From the NCBI GenBank assembly GCA_023230485.1, contig JALNXG010000002.1, forward strand, positions 62,001 to 126,000: 64,000 nucleotides of DNA, given 5' to 3'. Both the position numbers and the translations under genes were made by a program. This document shows positions 17,153-26,086 of the stretch, in pieces; within the stretch, counting starts at the first letter, position 1, and every line of letters starts with the position of its first letter. The notes under the pieces were generated by a model that made no database searches, was not told the origin of the DNA, and worked only from the letters and a program-made list of their open reading frames with translations. Origin of the DNA: Melioribacteraceae bacterium. GTDB taxonomy: Bacteria; Bacteroidota; Ignavibacteria; Ignavibacteriales; Melioribacteraceae.

Positions 17153-17805
17153 TACATTCTCCTTAATCCACTAATAGTTATATTAATTAATTCAAAAAGT
17201 AATTTATTATCAATTTTTTTTATATTAGTTTTTGTTATTTTGTTTTTTTTGCGTAATTTAGGTGAAATAAGAGAATATTTTTGATTTTCATTTAAAGAAG
17301 ATATATCAACTCCCATTATTGATTTAATAGATTTAGCCAACATATAAGAGTCTGCTATATTATCATCAATAAATCTTTTTCCTGTTAATTCCTGAACCTT
17401 TAGTAAATAACTAGTATCTTTTTTTACAGAACCATCTCCAAAAATCATTAATTTCCATGTTGACGGAGGTATTATATACATATATATGTTTCTATCAGAC
17501 CATATACTATTTTTATTACAATAAAACAACATGTCTATTACACCTCCCAATTCACCCAATTCAAATATAGAATTTGTATCTAAAAGACTACCATAGGAAT
17601 AACCTTCTCTTACAACTATAATCTCTTCCCCTTGAGACGTATGTTCTTCAACCACATTAGCAAGAAATTTACATATATAATCGAGTCTTTCTATTCCTCT
17701 AAGCTCTGCGGTTTTGATTACGTTAGAATAGAAAATCTCTTCTTCTTTCAAAACAGAAACTCCTGTGCTAGTAAGAGATTGGTCAATTCCTATGATAGTT
17801 TCCAT
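17152..17805 (-). CDS. RuvC-like Holliday junction resolvase
   Basis: A 217-aa RNase H-fold nuclease. GIDQSLTSTGVSVL at ~6-19 supplies the first catalytic Asp, VVREGYSYG the Glu, and DDNIADSYMLAKSI the C-terminal Asp, in the order of RuvC-type resolvases. It would cut branched intermediates made by RecA and Rad52-like proteins before packaging. A basic tail (KLRKKNKITKTNIKK) may contact DNA. It follows ssb after 38 bp. Confidence 0.82.
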   Translation of the reverse strand: METIIGIDQSLTSTGVSVLKEEEIFYSNVIKTAELRGIERLDYICKFLANVVEEHTSQGEEIIVVREGYSYGSLLDTNSIFELGELGGVIDMLFYCNKNSIWSDRNIYMYIIPPSTWKLMIFGDGSVKKDTSYLLKVQELTGKRFIDDNIADSYMLAKSIKSIMGVDISSLNENQKYSLISPKLRKKNKITKTNIKKIDNKLLFELINITISGLRRM

Positions 17806-17822
17806 ATTATACTCCTTTTATA

Positions 17823-17836
17823 TTGTTTTAAAACAA
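17823..17836. repeat. 14-bp perfect palindrome between ssb and the RuvC-like gene
   Basis: The sequence TTGTTTTAAAACAA is its own reverse complement and lies 18 bp upstream of the RuvC-like start and just past the ssb stop. It could be an operator for a dimeric repressor. In such AT-rich DNA it could also be chance, and no second copy was noticed. Confidence 0.35.
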
Positions 17837-17843
17837 CTCTTCC

Positions 17844-18506
17844 TTAAAAAGGAATATCATCACCGAATTCTTCTTCAGCATTAAAATCTCTATTATCAAT
17901 TTCACCTTTAGTCATTCTTGTATCTTGACGAGGACCTCTTTCGTAATCTACACTGGGGATTTGTTGTTCTCTTGAATCATTTCTGCTTTGATATTGTCTG
18001 TTTTGATAACCAGGTCTACGTCCAGAATCATCTCTTACAGTTTCAGTTCTTTGTCTTTCAATAGGTATATCTCCATTTCTTTCATTAAAATTTCCTCTAT
18101 CATCTCTACGCTTATTATCACTTCCTCCTCCAGATTGACGTGCATTTTCAATAGAAGTTGCTACTAACTCTACTTCACTGAATCCTGTTTTTTCGTTTCT
18201 TCTTGTTACAAGATAACCTTTAATTTTAACCAACATATGAGCTCTCATAAAATCAGCAGTTGAATCAGCCAATTCATTCCACCCACTTACTCTGAAAAAC
18301 GTAGCATTTTCTCCGTTTTTTACTAATACTGAGAATGTTATCTTTCTATTCCCAGTGTTAAATTCTTTGTATTCAAAACCTTCATTGTTATTTTTGTTTT
18401 TAGTTACAACACCTTGAATCCAAAAACGATTTATAAAATCATTTTTACCGTTTTGCTCACTTCCATTACCTCTTTGCTCTTGTTGAGTTCTTTGTTCTCT
18501 TTGCAT
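17844..18506 (-). CDS. ssb: Single-stranded DNA-binding protein
   Basis: A 220-aa SSB. The OB-fold is at residues ~25-125 (FWIQGVVTKN, FSVLVKNGENATFFRVSGW, MLVKIKGYLVTRR). A Gln/Arg/Asp/Gly-rich disordered linker follows, and the protein ends in the acidic tip GDDIPF, used to recruit partner proteins. The N-terminal ~20 residues are an unusual Gln/Arg-rich extension. It coats single strands during replication and recombination. A shared-family promoter lies in front of it. Confidence 0.92.
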   Translation of the reverse strand: MQREQRTQQEQRGNGSEQNGKNDFINRFWIQGVVTKNKNNNEGFEYKEFNTGNRKITFSVLVKNGENATFFRVSGWNELADSTADFMRAHMLVKIKGYLVTRRNEKTGFSEVELVATSIENARQSGGGSDNKRRDDRGNFNERNGDIPIERQRTETVRDDSGRRPGYQNRQYQSRNDSREQQIPSVDYERGPRQDTRMTKGEIDNRDFNAEEEFGDDIPF

Positions 18507-18543
18507 TTTTAGTCTCCGTTGTTATTATTTTATTAACTTCTAT

Positions 18544-18571
18544 ACAATAGCATTTTTTTTGTATTTTTCAA
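18544..18571 (-). promoter_or_regulatory. Candidate promoter for ssb
   Basis: On the minus strand TTGAAA (18566-18571) and TATTGT (18544-18549) are spaced by exactly 16 bp, with TGC before the -10. The -35 overlaps the primase stop codon. The leader to the ssb start would be about 30 nt. It has the same plan as the promoter-like sites before recA and the PHP fusion gene. Confidence 0.55.
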
Positions 18572-19704
18572 ATCTGAATATTATTATTTTTGAACATTTT
18601 TCTAACTTCAAAAATTGGCATTTCTCCTATGTCTTTTACGCCTCCAAATTTAATTTGCTTTACAGTAATTATATCTTTAAGTAATAGGTTTAATTTGTCC
18701 CTCCCTATAATACCATTTACATCTTCATCGAGAGCATTGACTATAGAATGGCACATTGATAGTAATTTATAAATATGAAATTCAAGAATGTCCTTTCCGC
18801 AAATAGCTACAACGTTTCTAATTCCTGATTCCCAACATCTCCAAAAATCTGCAAACCCCTCTACTACAATAGCTTCTCTTTTTTCTATTATATAAGGTTT
18901 TGAAAAATACAATCCATATAAAATATCCTTTTTATTACTACCTTTAACTATTTTATATTTAGGAACAGATTCATGTTCTTTAAGAACCCTGCCTGAAATA
19001 CCAACAAGCTTAAAGTTTTCATCTCTTAGTGGTATGGTAACTCTTTCTGGTCTAAATAAGCTTTTTTTCCAAGGACTATCATATGCAGGGCAAAAACCAA
19101 CCTCAAATAATTCTAATGTTTCATTAAGAAAACCCCTTTTTAAAAAATAATCATTTCTCCTATCAATACATCTCTGAACAAATTCTTCATTAATATATTC
19201 ACCTGGAGTAAATTCTATATTGTTATGCATTTTATTAATAGATAATACTTCATTATGAAAATTTATTAAGTCTTTCCTTGTCTCTATAATTTCAGGAGCC
19301 ACTATTTCCTTTTCTAAATCTTCTAAATTAACACCATACATTTCAGATAAAAAATTACAAGACTCTTCAAAACTACAAGATTTTATTTTCATTATAAAAT
19401 CTATAATATCACCATTATCTTGACAGTCTGTTCTACACATCCAATGGAATATAGGAGTTTCATCTTTAGACTTATAAAGAATAGAAAAAGCATCTCTTCT
19501 TTTACCGTGATGTATTGGACAACATGAACGTATTTGTTTTCCATCATTATGGAAAATTTTTATATCTAAAGAGTTACAAAAATCTTCTATATTCATACTT
19601 TCTGTAATTATCTTTTTAAATGCATATATGTCATACTTGGGATTACTTTTAACTACATTTACATTACATCCAATATTAGAGTGGTGTTGCAAATTTTTTG
19701 TCAT
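18568..19704 (-). CDS. DnaG-type DNA primase
   Basis: A 378-aa primase. A CHC2-like zinc site is formed by C62, H65, C90 and C94; the last pair is CxxxC rather than the usual CxxC. The catalytic core follows, and the TOPRIM domain has AIVVEGFADFWR (~279-290) and ALDEDVNGIIG for metal binding. It is shorter than host DnaG (about 600 aa) and lacks a helicase-binding C-terminal domain. It makes RNA primers with the DnaB gene just upstream, which it overlaps by 29 bp. ATG 19704 has an AAGGAAG site. Confidence 0.87.
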   Translation of the reverse strand: MTKNLQHHSNIGCNVNVVKSNPKYDIYAFKKIITESMNIEDFCNSLDIKIFHNDGKQIRSCCPIHHGKRRDAFSILYKSKDETPIFHWMCRTDCQDNGDIIDFIMKIKSCSFEESCNFLSEMYGVNLEDLEKEIVAPEIIETRKDLINFHNEVLSINKMHNNIEFTPGEYINEEFVQRCIDRRNDYFLKRGFLNETLELFEVGFCPAYDSPWKKSLFRPERVTIPLRDENFKLVGISGRVLKEHESVPKYKIVKGSNKKDILYGLYFSKPYIIEKREAIVVEGFADFWRCWESGIRNVVAICGKDILEFHIYKLLSMCHSIVNALDEDVNGIIGRDKLNLLLKDIITVKQIKFGGVKDIGEMPIFEVRKMFKNNNIQI

Positions 19705-21253
19705 TTTCTTCCTTTTTTTTCTTTATAGCCTCATCCTTTTCTTCTTCAGTTCTTCTTTTATTATGAGATGTTAAATCTATTTTATCTTTTTCTTCGTATG
19801 TTAAAGTGTCTCCATGAAAATTTAACCCTATCCCATCAATACATATTGGGCCGCCACGTTGGTCAACAACATGAATCATTTGATTATAGAATTGTTCAGT
19901 CTTTGAATATTTGTCAAGCATAACCGTCATTTCTTGACTATTAAGTCTTCTTAACCAAATAAGACATGTACAAAATCTTAAAAGACGGTCAGAGTCAGCC
20001 AAAAAATTTTGAGCATTAAAAGCTGCATTTGTACCTACATCTTTATCATTACCTAATCTATTTGCTTGTGCTCCAGCAATAATAGGTACATCTAATTCTC
20101 TTCTTGCGTCGTTTAATTTTGTAGCTATAAAACCAAGTTCTTGATATTCTTTTACCTTTTGTAATGAGTCAGAATCTGCTACTTTCAACCAATCATAAAC
20201 AATAAGACATGGTTTAGTTTTCTTTTTACCATTTGGCATTATTTCATACCCAACATACTTTTCTACAAACTCTCTGATAAGAGCTATAATACCATCTATA
20301 TCCATAGCCTTCGCCGCACAATAATAAAACTCTTGTTCTGATAAGGTTTTACCAAATTCATTTATTGATTTTGTTTTTTCTTCATCGTCCATAAAAGACC
20401 CATCCATAATATCCCATTCTTTAATTGCTGACATTCTTGATAAAGCTCTAGAAGCTTGTTCTTTTTGAGACATTTCAGTGTCAATATAGAATACTGGTAT
20501 ATTTTGTTTGGCAGTTTCTATTCCAAAGTTTAATAACAAACTTGATTTACCTGTTTTTGGTCTTGCAAATAATATTATAAACTGAGTTCTTCTTATTCCA
20601 TTGATTACTTTCATTAATCTCGGCATTACAGGGATATAAATACCAACCCTACCTTTATTAGCTTTATTAAAAATTGAATCTTGAATTAATTCTTCTATAC
20701 AATCTCCAAGTTTTACTATATTCCCCGTACTTCTTTCTTTTTTTATAGATGAAAAAATATCATCAACATCTTGAATTATTTTATCTCCATTATCTTTAAA
20801 GCTAGATTGAAAAGCCCTATCTTGAATTATAAAACTCATTCTAAATGATTTAATACGGATAGAGACCTCTTTTAATATTTCGATATATTTATCAAAAGAT
20901 TCTTTATTAGTGTCTGGTGCTCTTAAAATACTATCAACATATTCAATTTTACCAATATATATATTAAAATCATTTTTCAAATCTTCTCTAGTTTCCATCC
21001 ACTTATATATTAGACATGGATTAAAATCATAATCCTGATGCATTATGTCATATCTTTCTTTCATTTGTAATATAGTTCTATAAATAACATTAAAATTTAA
21101 TGAATAAACATCATCAACTGAAACTTTAGAATATGCTATTCTTACTAATTCTGGACTTTTTAAAATACATGAGATAAAAGCTCTCTCAATCCCTACATTA
21201 TATAAATTTTTTTCTCCGTCAACTCTTATTTTTAGAAGTTGTTCATAATCCAT
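19676..21253 (-). CDS. Replicative DnaB-type helicase
   Basis: A 525-aa helicase. The N-terminal ~150 residues are the helical DnaB N-domain (IERAFISCILKSPELV). The RecA-like domain has Walker A ARPKTGKSS (~230-238), YIDTEMS, LIVYDWLKVAD (Walker B) and an H4/arginine-finger region about AGAQANRLG. It unwinds the fork as a hexamer. I chose ATG 21253: it has GGAG six bases upstream and follows the stop of the preceding gene after one base. The upstream ATG at 21301 would overlap that gene by 47 bp and has no good site. Confidence 0.88.
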   Translation of the reverse strand: MDYEQLLKIRVDGEKNLYNVGIERAFISCILKSPELVRIAYSKVSVDDVYSLNFNVIYRTILQMKERYDIMHQDYDFNPCLIYKWMETREDLKNDFNIYIGKIEYVDSILRAPDTNKESFDKYIEILKEVSIRIKSFRMSFIIQDRAFQSSFKDNGDKIIQDVDDIFSSIKKERSTGNIVKLGDCIEELIQDSIFNKANKGRVGIYIPVMPRLMKVINGIRRTQFIILFARPKTGKSSLLLNFGIETAKQNIPVFYIDTEMSQKEQASRALSRMSAIKEWDIMDGSFMDDEEKTKSINEFGKTLSEQEFYYCAAKAMDIDGIIALIREFVEKYVGYEIMPNGKKKTKPCLIVYDWLKVADSDSLQKVKEYQELGFIATKLNDARRELDVPIIAGAQANRLGNDKDVGTNAAFNAQNFLADSDRLLRFCTCLIWLRRLNSQEMTVMLDKYSKTEQFYNQMIHVVDQRGGPICIDGIGLNFHGDTLTYEEKDKIDLTSHNKRRTEEEKDEAIKKKKEENDKKFATPL

Positions 21254-21254
21254 A

Positions 21255-21857
21255 TTATGCTCCATTCCTAGATTTATCCATTTCAAATTTACGTGTATCA
21301 ATTATTCTTTTCAAACAATTATCCATCTGAACAAATGATTCAGCTAAACCATTACATTGTTCTGAATATAAATTATGAACATCTTGTATATTTTCTGCCG
21401 TTCTTAAATCCTCAAATTTATCCATTGCCATAGCTTCACGCTCTTTTATCGTTTTACCTATACAATGTTTTGCCGCAAGCATTAATGCCCTATTCAAACT
21501 TCTTTCTGACATTTTCTTGGCACAATTCCATTTATTTTCCCTAGCTCTTACCCATAATACGTGAGCAACTAAAACTGATTCATACTCTAATAATTTTTGT
21601 AATGTACACTCAAATAGAACTTCAGGTTCCCATTTCATGGCGTGTATAAGTTCTTCAAGTGTATTTTCTGGTTTATATTTTTTTTCTTCAAGAGCTATTA
21701 ATCCTAAATTTTTTCTAGCCTTAGTTAATGATGCGTTTGCTTTTTTTCTTAGTTCATCATTCTTTATAGCATTACATATTTGACTCTTTACTTCTTCTTC
21801 TGTAACTGACAAAGTTTCTTCTTCTTTCTCTTCTTTGTTTTTTAATTCTTCACTCAT
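21255..21857 (-). CDS. Unknown helical protein next to DnaB
   Basis: A 200-aa, charged, mostly helical protein with an acidic N-terminus. No motif is recognised. Its place directly before DnaB with one base between them, and 4 bp overlap with the nuclease before it, suggests a helicase loader or other fork protein, but there is no AAA+ motif. This is inference from position only. Confidence 0.55.
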   Translation of the reverse strand: MSEELKNKEEKEEETLSVTEEEVKSQICNAIKNDELRKKANASLTKARKNLGLIALEEKKYKPENTLEELIHAMKWEPEVLFECTLQKLLEYESVLVAHVLWVRARENKWNCAKKMSERSLNRALMLAAKHCIGKTIKEREAMAMDKFEDLRTAENIQDVHNLYSEQCNGLAESFVQMDNCLKRIIDTRKFEMDKSRNGA

Positions 21858-22255
21858 GATTTTAATGCCTTTTTAATTTTATTTTTTAACATTTTTTCAG
21901 AAACATCTTCATCATAATCAACCTCAATTAAAGAAATACCATTTGATTCACACCATTCTTTTTTTATTTTATCGTTTTTTTTAGATTTATTAAAACCTTC
22001 AACCCCATTATGAAAAAATCCTACCGGTTTAAAATGTTGAATACCATTACACTCTATTGCAAGATTCAACTCTTTTATAAATATGTCTAAATAAAGAGTT
22101 AACTGTTTTCCATAGTCATTAGTAATTTTTATAGAATACTCCTGAACAACCCTAAACGTTGGATACATTTGACGTATTGTTTCAAACACTTTTTTGTGCA
22201 GGTTCGACGCATTGCTCTTGGGGTTCAGTGACGACATCTTCCTCGACGTTTCCAT
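21854..22255 (-). CDS. Vsr-like PD-(D/E)XK endonuclease
   Basis: A 133-aa protein. The core VQEYSIKITNDYG, LYLDIFIKELNLAIECNG, QHF and KKEWCESNGISLIEVDYDED follows the pattern of very-short-patch and related small endonucleases: a catalytic Asp in LDIF, Glu-x-Asn in the next strand, and a conserved C-terminal strand. In phages such proteins may nick or process DNA, or act as mobile endonucleases. ATG 22255 has GAGGAAA upstream and overlaps the recA end by 74 bp. That overlap is unusually long here, so the first ~20 residues are uncertain. Confidence 0.68.
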   Translation of the reverse strand: METSRKMSSLNPKSNASNLHKKVFETIRQMYPTFRVVQEYSIKITNDYGKQLTLYLDIFIKELNLAIECNGIQHFKPVGFFHNGVEGFNKSKKNDKIKKEWCESNGISLIEVDYDEDVSEKMLKNKIKKALKS

Positions 22256-23315
22256 GAATTTCCTCGTATATTTTTTTAATTAATTCTTTATTAATAGTAT
22301 CAAAAAGAGTTTTATTGCTCTTTAAAAGAGAAACAGAACCAGCTCTGCCTTGAGCTAATTTTTCACCACAATAAGCATACCAAGAACCTTTTTTCTCTAC
22401 AATTCCCATATCAACACCAGCATCTAATACTGCTCCATACATATCCATTCCGCTACCATACATGATGTCAAACTCAGCCTTTCTAAAAGGCGGTGCTATT
22501 TTATTCTTTATTATTTTAACAACACATCTATTCCCTATAATATCTCCCGATGAATCTTTTAACTTTGCAATTATTCTTATATCCATACGTACAGATGTAT
22601 AGAACTTCAATGCATTACCACCTGTAGTTACCTCTGGACTTCCATAAACAATCCCAATTTTATCTCTTATCTGATTAGTAAATATTATCATTGTATTTGT
22701 TTTATTTGCTATTCCTACTATCTTGCGGAAAAATTGAGACATTAGACGAGCCTGTAAACCCATGTGAGAACTCCCCATTTCACCTTCTATTTCTGCTTTT
22801 GGTACTAAAGCTGCAACAGAATCTACAACTATTACATCAAGACCACCACTACGAATAAGTTTTTCAGCCATATCAAGAGCTTCTTCGGCATTAGCAGGTT
22901 GTGAAAATATTAATTTATTAATATCAACACCTAAATTTTGAGCATATGTTCCATCCCAAGAATGCTCCATATCAATAAAAGCACAATAACCACCTTTTGC
23001 TTGAGCACTGGCAATAATACTATTACAAAGAGTTGTTTTACCACTTGATTCGGGGCCGAATATTTCTATAACCCTTCCACCTGGAAGTCCATAAAAATAT
23101 TCATCTTCAACCTTCGTTATTATCCCTATAGCCTTGTCAATAGTTATACATCCTGTAGAAATAGTCTTACCATGCCAATGAAGACCATCTACGTCACCAA
23201 GTACACAAATAGATTCATTGTTTTCTTTCTGCAAACTTAATATTGTAGCCTGTAGTGCTTCTGGGAAAAACGATAATGCTGTTGCTCTTTTTTGAGTCTT
23301 TTTTTCCTTAACCAT
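22182..23315 (-). CDS. recA: RecA recombinase
   Basis: A 377-aa RecA. Walker A is GPESSGKTT (87-95), Walker B is VIVVDSVAAL, and the L1/L2 regions have EMGSSHMGLQARLMSQ and FTNQIRDKIG...SPEVTTGGNALKFY, all highly typical. The C-terminus is short and acidic. It makes the filament for strand exchange. A promoter-like site lies 41 bp before the start, inside the end of the preceding gene, so recA can be expressed on its own. Phage RecA is less common than UvsX or Sak proteins. Confidence 0.95.
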   Translation of the reverse strand: MVKEKKTQKRATALSFFPEALQATILSLQKENNESICVLGDVDGLHWHGKTISTGCITIDKAIGIITKVEDEYFYGLPGGRVIEIFGPESSGKTTLCNSIIASAQAKGGYCAFIDMEHSWDGTYAQNLGVDINKLIFSQPANAEEALDMAEKLIRSGGLDVIVVDSVAALVPKAEIEGEMGSSHMGLQARLMSQFFRKIVGIANKTNTMIIFTNQIRDKIGIVYGSPEVTTGGNALKFYTSVRMDIRIIAKLKDSSGDIIGNRCVVKIIKNKIAPPFRKAEFDIMYGSGMDMYGAVLDAGVDMGIVEKKGSWYAYCGEKLAQGRAGSVSLLKSNKTLFDTINKELIKKIYEEIHGNVEEDVVTEPQEQCVEPAQKSV

Positions 23316-23318
23316 TTA

Positions 23319-24680
23319 TTAATCTCCATTATTTATATTGTTTCTTAATGTTGCTAAAATAGCATCTTTTTTTTCTTTTTCAAGTTCTCCTACTTCTTCT
23401 TTTGTTTCTTTTTGCATTTCTCTAATTCTAAAATCAATATCTTGAGATAGTTCTAGTTCATGTTTATATTTCATATAAGATTCTATTCTTGACACAATCC
23501 ATTCTATTCCAAATATACCTATGTGAATATTTAAATCCTTTATTTTATATTTATATTTTATATTTTCATAATCAAGAATCAACGTTTTTATCATTTCTGA
23601 TAATTTTTTATTGCCGTATCTTTCTATATTCTTCTTCATTATAGAACAATCTTTGATAAAATTAGGAAATTTAATATCTTCTATTATATTTTCCTCTTTA
23701 TTTTTCAACATTGTTAATTTAGCCATCCCACAATAAAAATAAGAAACAAAATCTCTAGAAGTCCATTCTCTTATTGGTTTTTTCATTGATGTAGAAATTT
23801 TCATATACTTGCAAAAACTTTCATAATTTGTACGAGCCATTTCTTTTAAACTTTCTTCCTTTAACTCTGTTACCGTTTCTACTTCTTCTACTTCTTCTAC
23901 TTCTTCTTCTATAATATCTTGTTGCTTTCCATAAGGTATTAGTTTTGATGATATTTTTATTTTACCAAGATTATTAATCTCATATATACCATTATATAGA
24001 TGTGAAAATTGAATAATTTTTAAATTATCAATTAAAGCAGTTATATCACATGGTAATATAAGACTACTTATATATTTTGGTGTTTTATCTTCTAATAATT
24101 TTGATTTAGAAAAATCTATTATAAATTCACCATTAGATTCTATAACATATTTATTTAGATTATTTACATCTATTTTATAAATTGAATATATTATTTCCTT
24201 AATAAATTTTTTTGATTGTATTTTATTCATACTATATAAAGGAATATCCCCAATTGTAGAAGCTTTTAATTCTTTTATGTCTGAAGTTTTTACAATACTT
24301 TCAAATAAATCAACATCTACAAGATTTGCCTCATACGTTTTACCGGTTACAGGTGTTATTATATCAAAATATTTTTCATGTAATATTTCAAATAACATTA
24401 GATTAAGAATATTTACAGAATAAATACTGGTTTTTTTACCAGACCTTAAAAGCCTTATAACAAAACCTTTCTTATATAGATTATCTAATCCTACTTTTAT
24501 TTGCTCATCGCTTAAAAACCCTATTTTGGAATTATTTAAAGATGATAATTGTGCTTTAGTCCATTTTGAACCTCTTATTTCTAACATGTTAATATTACTA
24601 TTTATCATTTCAGTTAATAAAAAAGTTGCTTCAAATCCTATACTATTAGCTATTAAAACTGGGAAAAATATAAAGTCCAT
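23319..24680 (-). CDS. Winged-helix protein, probable replication initiator or helicase loader
   Basis: A 453-aa protein from the start I prefer, ATG 24680 (AAGGAA seven bases upstream). An upstream ATG at 24734 would add 18 residues, but it lacks a ribosome site and a shared-family promoter lies across and downstream of it. The first ~110 residues have a winged-helix pattern (LTEMINSN, WTKAQLSSL, LSDEQIKVGLDNLYKKGFV), as in phage O-like and DnaD-like replication proteins. A Glu/Val-rich repeat divides the protein, and the C-terminal part is helical. Its position before recA, DnaB and primase fits origin recognition or loading; that is inference. Confidence 0.62.
   Translation of the reverse strand: MDFIFFPVLIANSIGFEATFLLTEMINSNINMLEIRGSKWTKAQLSSLNNSKIGFLSDEQIKVGLDNLYKKGFVIRLLRSGKKTSIYSVNILNLMLFEILHEKYFDIITPVTGKTYEANLVDVDLFESIVKTSDIKELKASTIGDIPLYSMNKIQSKKFIKEIIYSIYKIDVNNLNKYVIESNGEFIIDFSKSKLLEDKTPKYISSLILPCDITALIDNLKIIQFSHLYNGIYEINNLGKIKISSKLIPYGKQQDIIEEEVEEVEEVETVTELKEESLKEMARTNYESFCKYMKISTSMKKPIREWTSRDFVSYFYCGMAKLTMLKNKEENIIEDIKFPNFIKDCSIMKKNIERYGNKKLSEMIKTLILDYENIKYKYKIKDLNIHIGIFGIEWIVSRIESYMKYKHELELSQDIDFRIREMQKETKEEVGELEKEKKDAILATLRNNINNGD
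23356..23383 (-). promoter_or_regulatory. Candidate promoter for recA
   Basis: On the minus strand TTGAAA (23378-23383) and TATTTT (23356-23361) are 16 bp apart, with TGC before the -10. It lies within the last codons of the winged-helix gene, leaving a leader of ~35 nt before recA. It is a close match to the sites before ssb and the PHP fusion gene. Confidence 0.55.
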
Positions 24681-24722
24681 ACTTGAATTCCTTAATTTAG
24701 ATGCTCTATTATTACGTAAATT

Positions 24723-24750
24723 ACAATAGCTCATAATCTTGTTTTTTCAA
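24723..24750 (-). promoter_or_regulatory. Candidate promoter for the winged-helix gene and the replication operon
   Basis: On the minus strand TTGAAA (24745-24750) and TATTGT (24723-24728) are again 16 bp apart. The base triplet before the -10 is AGC instead of TGC. If used, transcription would begin past the ATG at 24734, which supports ATG 24680 as the real start. A TATAAT just upstream (24756-24761) could be an alternative -10 but has no -35 at a normal distance. Confidence 0.45.
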
Positions 24751-24769
24751 GCATGATTATAAACAAATG

Positions 24770-24798
24770 TGTTTTATAAGTGTTTCAATTTGTATAAT
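24770..24798 (+). promoter_or_regulatory. Weak candidate promoter for the metallophosphoesterase gene
   Basis: A perfect TATAAT (24793-24798) lies 34 bp before ATG 24832, with a poor -35 (TGTTTT) 17 bp upstream. It is the only promoter-like sequence in the divergent region for the plus strand and does not belong to the TTGA-16-TATTNT family, so this gene may be expressed at another time. Confidence 0.35.
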
Positions 24799-24831
24799 AA
24801 GTTAATATACAACTAAAAAAGGAAATTTCAA

Positions 24832-26073
24832 ATGGTAGAAAAAAAATTCGAAGAATGCCGTAGTCTATTAATTGATTTAGTATCTTCTGGTTATGGGAGA
24901 TATACAGTTGCTAGAGAATTTGGGATTCACCCAAGCAAGGCAAGAAGGTGGATTGACAAAATTAGGAATGAAAAACAACCAACAACCAACACAGAAGATG
25001 CTGAAGTAATCATAAAATTGAGTAAAACTACTCAAAACCTAATGGATAAAAATAGAATAGAAAGAAAAAAGACTAGAGAAAATTACAGAATAACAAACTC
25101 CCTAGAAGAACTTACAGAAAAAATGATAGAACTGTTAAATGAGAAAAGTTTTTCAATAAACACTGTAACCCATAAAGAAAAACCAGATGATGTTGTAGCT
25201 ATAATACAATTATCAGACCTTCATTTAAATGAATTAATTGATAATGTAGGAGGTAATAGCTTCTCCTTTGAAATAGCATCTTCTCGATTAAAAATGTTCG
25301 CACAAAAAATAAAACAATATTTGATTCCAGTCGGAGTGACGCATGTTCTTATAGCCATGACTGGAGATATTATAAATTCAGACAGAAGACTAGATGAGGT
25401 TCTTAATCAAGCTACAAATAGAACAAAAGCTATGTTTTTAGCAATTGATATTTTAGTTCAATTTATAAAAGATTTAAACGAAAATTTCAATATTTCAATA
25501 TCTTCTGTTTCTGGTAATGAATCAAGAGTTGGGTTAGAATATGGTTCTTCAGATGCTGTTATGAGTGATAACTATGATTATGCGATTCATAATATGTTGA
25601 AATATTTATTTGTTAATTCTCCTGGAATTTCTTTTGTTACTGGAAATTGCGTAGAATGTTTAGTAAATATGAATGGTCAAAATGTTCTTCTTATTCATGG
25701 TAATGGATGTATTCAATCTGGGGCAACAGAAAAAAGCGTTGCCCAAATAAAAGGTAGATATGCAAGTAGAGGTGTCATTGTTAATTATGTTATTTTTGGA
25801 CATACTCACAGTGCTCAAATTGGAGACCAATACTCAAGGAGTTCTTCATTATGTGGTTCTAATGCCTATAGTGAAAAAAGTCTCAACTTGGCAGGAAGAG
25901 CATCTCAAAATATTTATCTATTTTATAGCAATGGACTGAGAGACGGAATAAAAATAGACCTTCAAGTAAATACCGAAGACGGATACCCTTTCGATAAAGA
26001 ATTAATTAGCTATAATAGTAAGAGTGACAAGAAAACTCATCTTCAAGAGTCAGTATTTTCTGTTGTTATTTAA
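24832..26073 (+). CDS. HTH-calcineurin-like metallophosphoesterase
   Basis: A 413-aa protein and the only plus-strand gene in the window. Residues ~10-45 form a helix-turn-helix (GRYTVAREFGIHPSKARRWI). From ~120 on is a phosphoesterase: LSDLHLNE, MTGDIINSD, SGNESR, IHGNG and FGHTHSAQ provide most metal ligands. The third motif is GNES rather than GNH(D/E), so one conserved His is missing. Such phage enzymes may act on DNA ends (SbcD/Mre11-like) or on nucleotides. AAGGAAA precedes ATG 24832. It has its own terminator and runs towards the tail-module protease, so it is a separate transcript. Confidence 0.8.
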   Translation: MVEKKFEECRSLLIDLVSSGYGRYTVAREFGIHPSKARRWIDKIRNEKQPTTNTEDAEVIIKLSKTTQNLMDKNRIERKKTRENYRITNSLEELTEKMIELLNEKSFSINTVTHKEKPDDVVAIIQLSDLHLNELIDNVGGNSFSFEIASSRLKMFAQKIKQYLIPVGVTHVLIAMTGDIINSDRRLDEVLNQATNRTKAMFLAIDILVQFIKDLNENFNISISSVSGNESRVGLEYGSSDAVMSDNYDYAIHNMLKYLFVNSPGISFVTGNCVECLVNMNGQNVLLIHGNGCIQSGATEKSVAQIKGRYASRGVIVNYVIFGHTHSAQIGDQYSRSSSLCGSNAYSEKSLNLAGRASQNIYLFYSNGLRDGIKIDLQVNTEDGYPFDKELISYNSKSDKKTHLQESVFSVVI

Positions 26074-26086
26074 TCTATTTTAAGAT

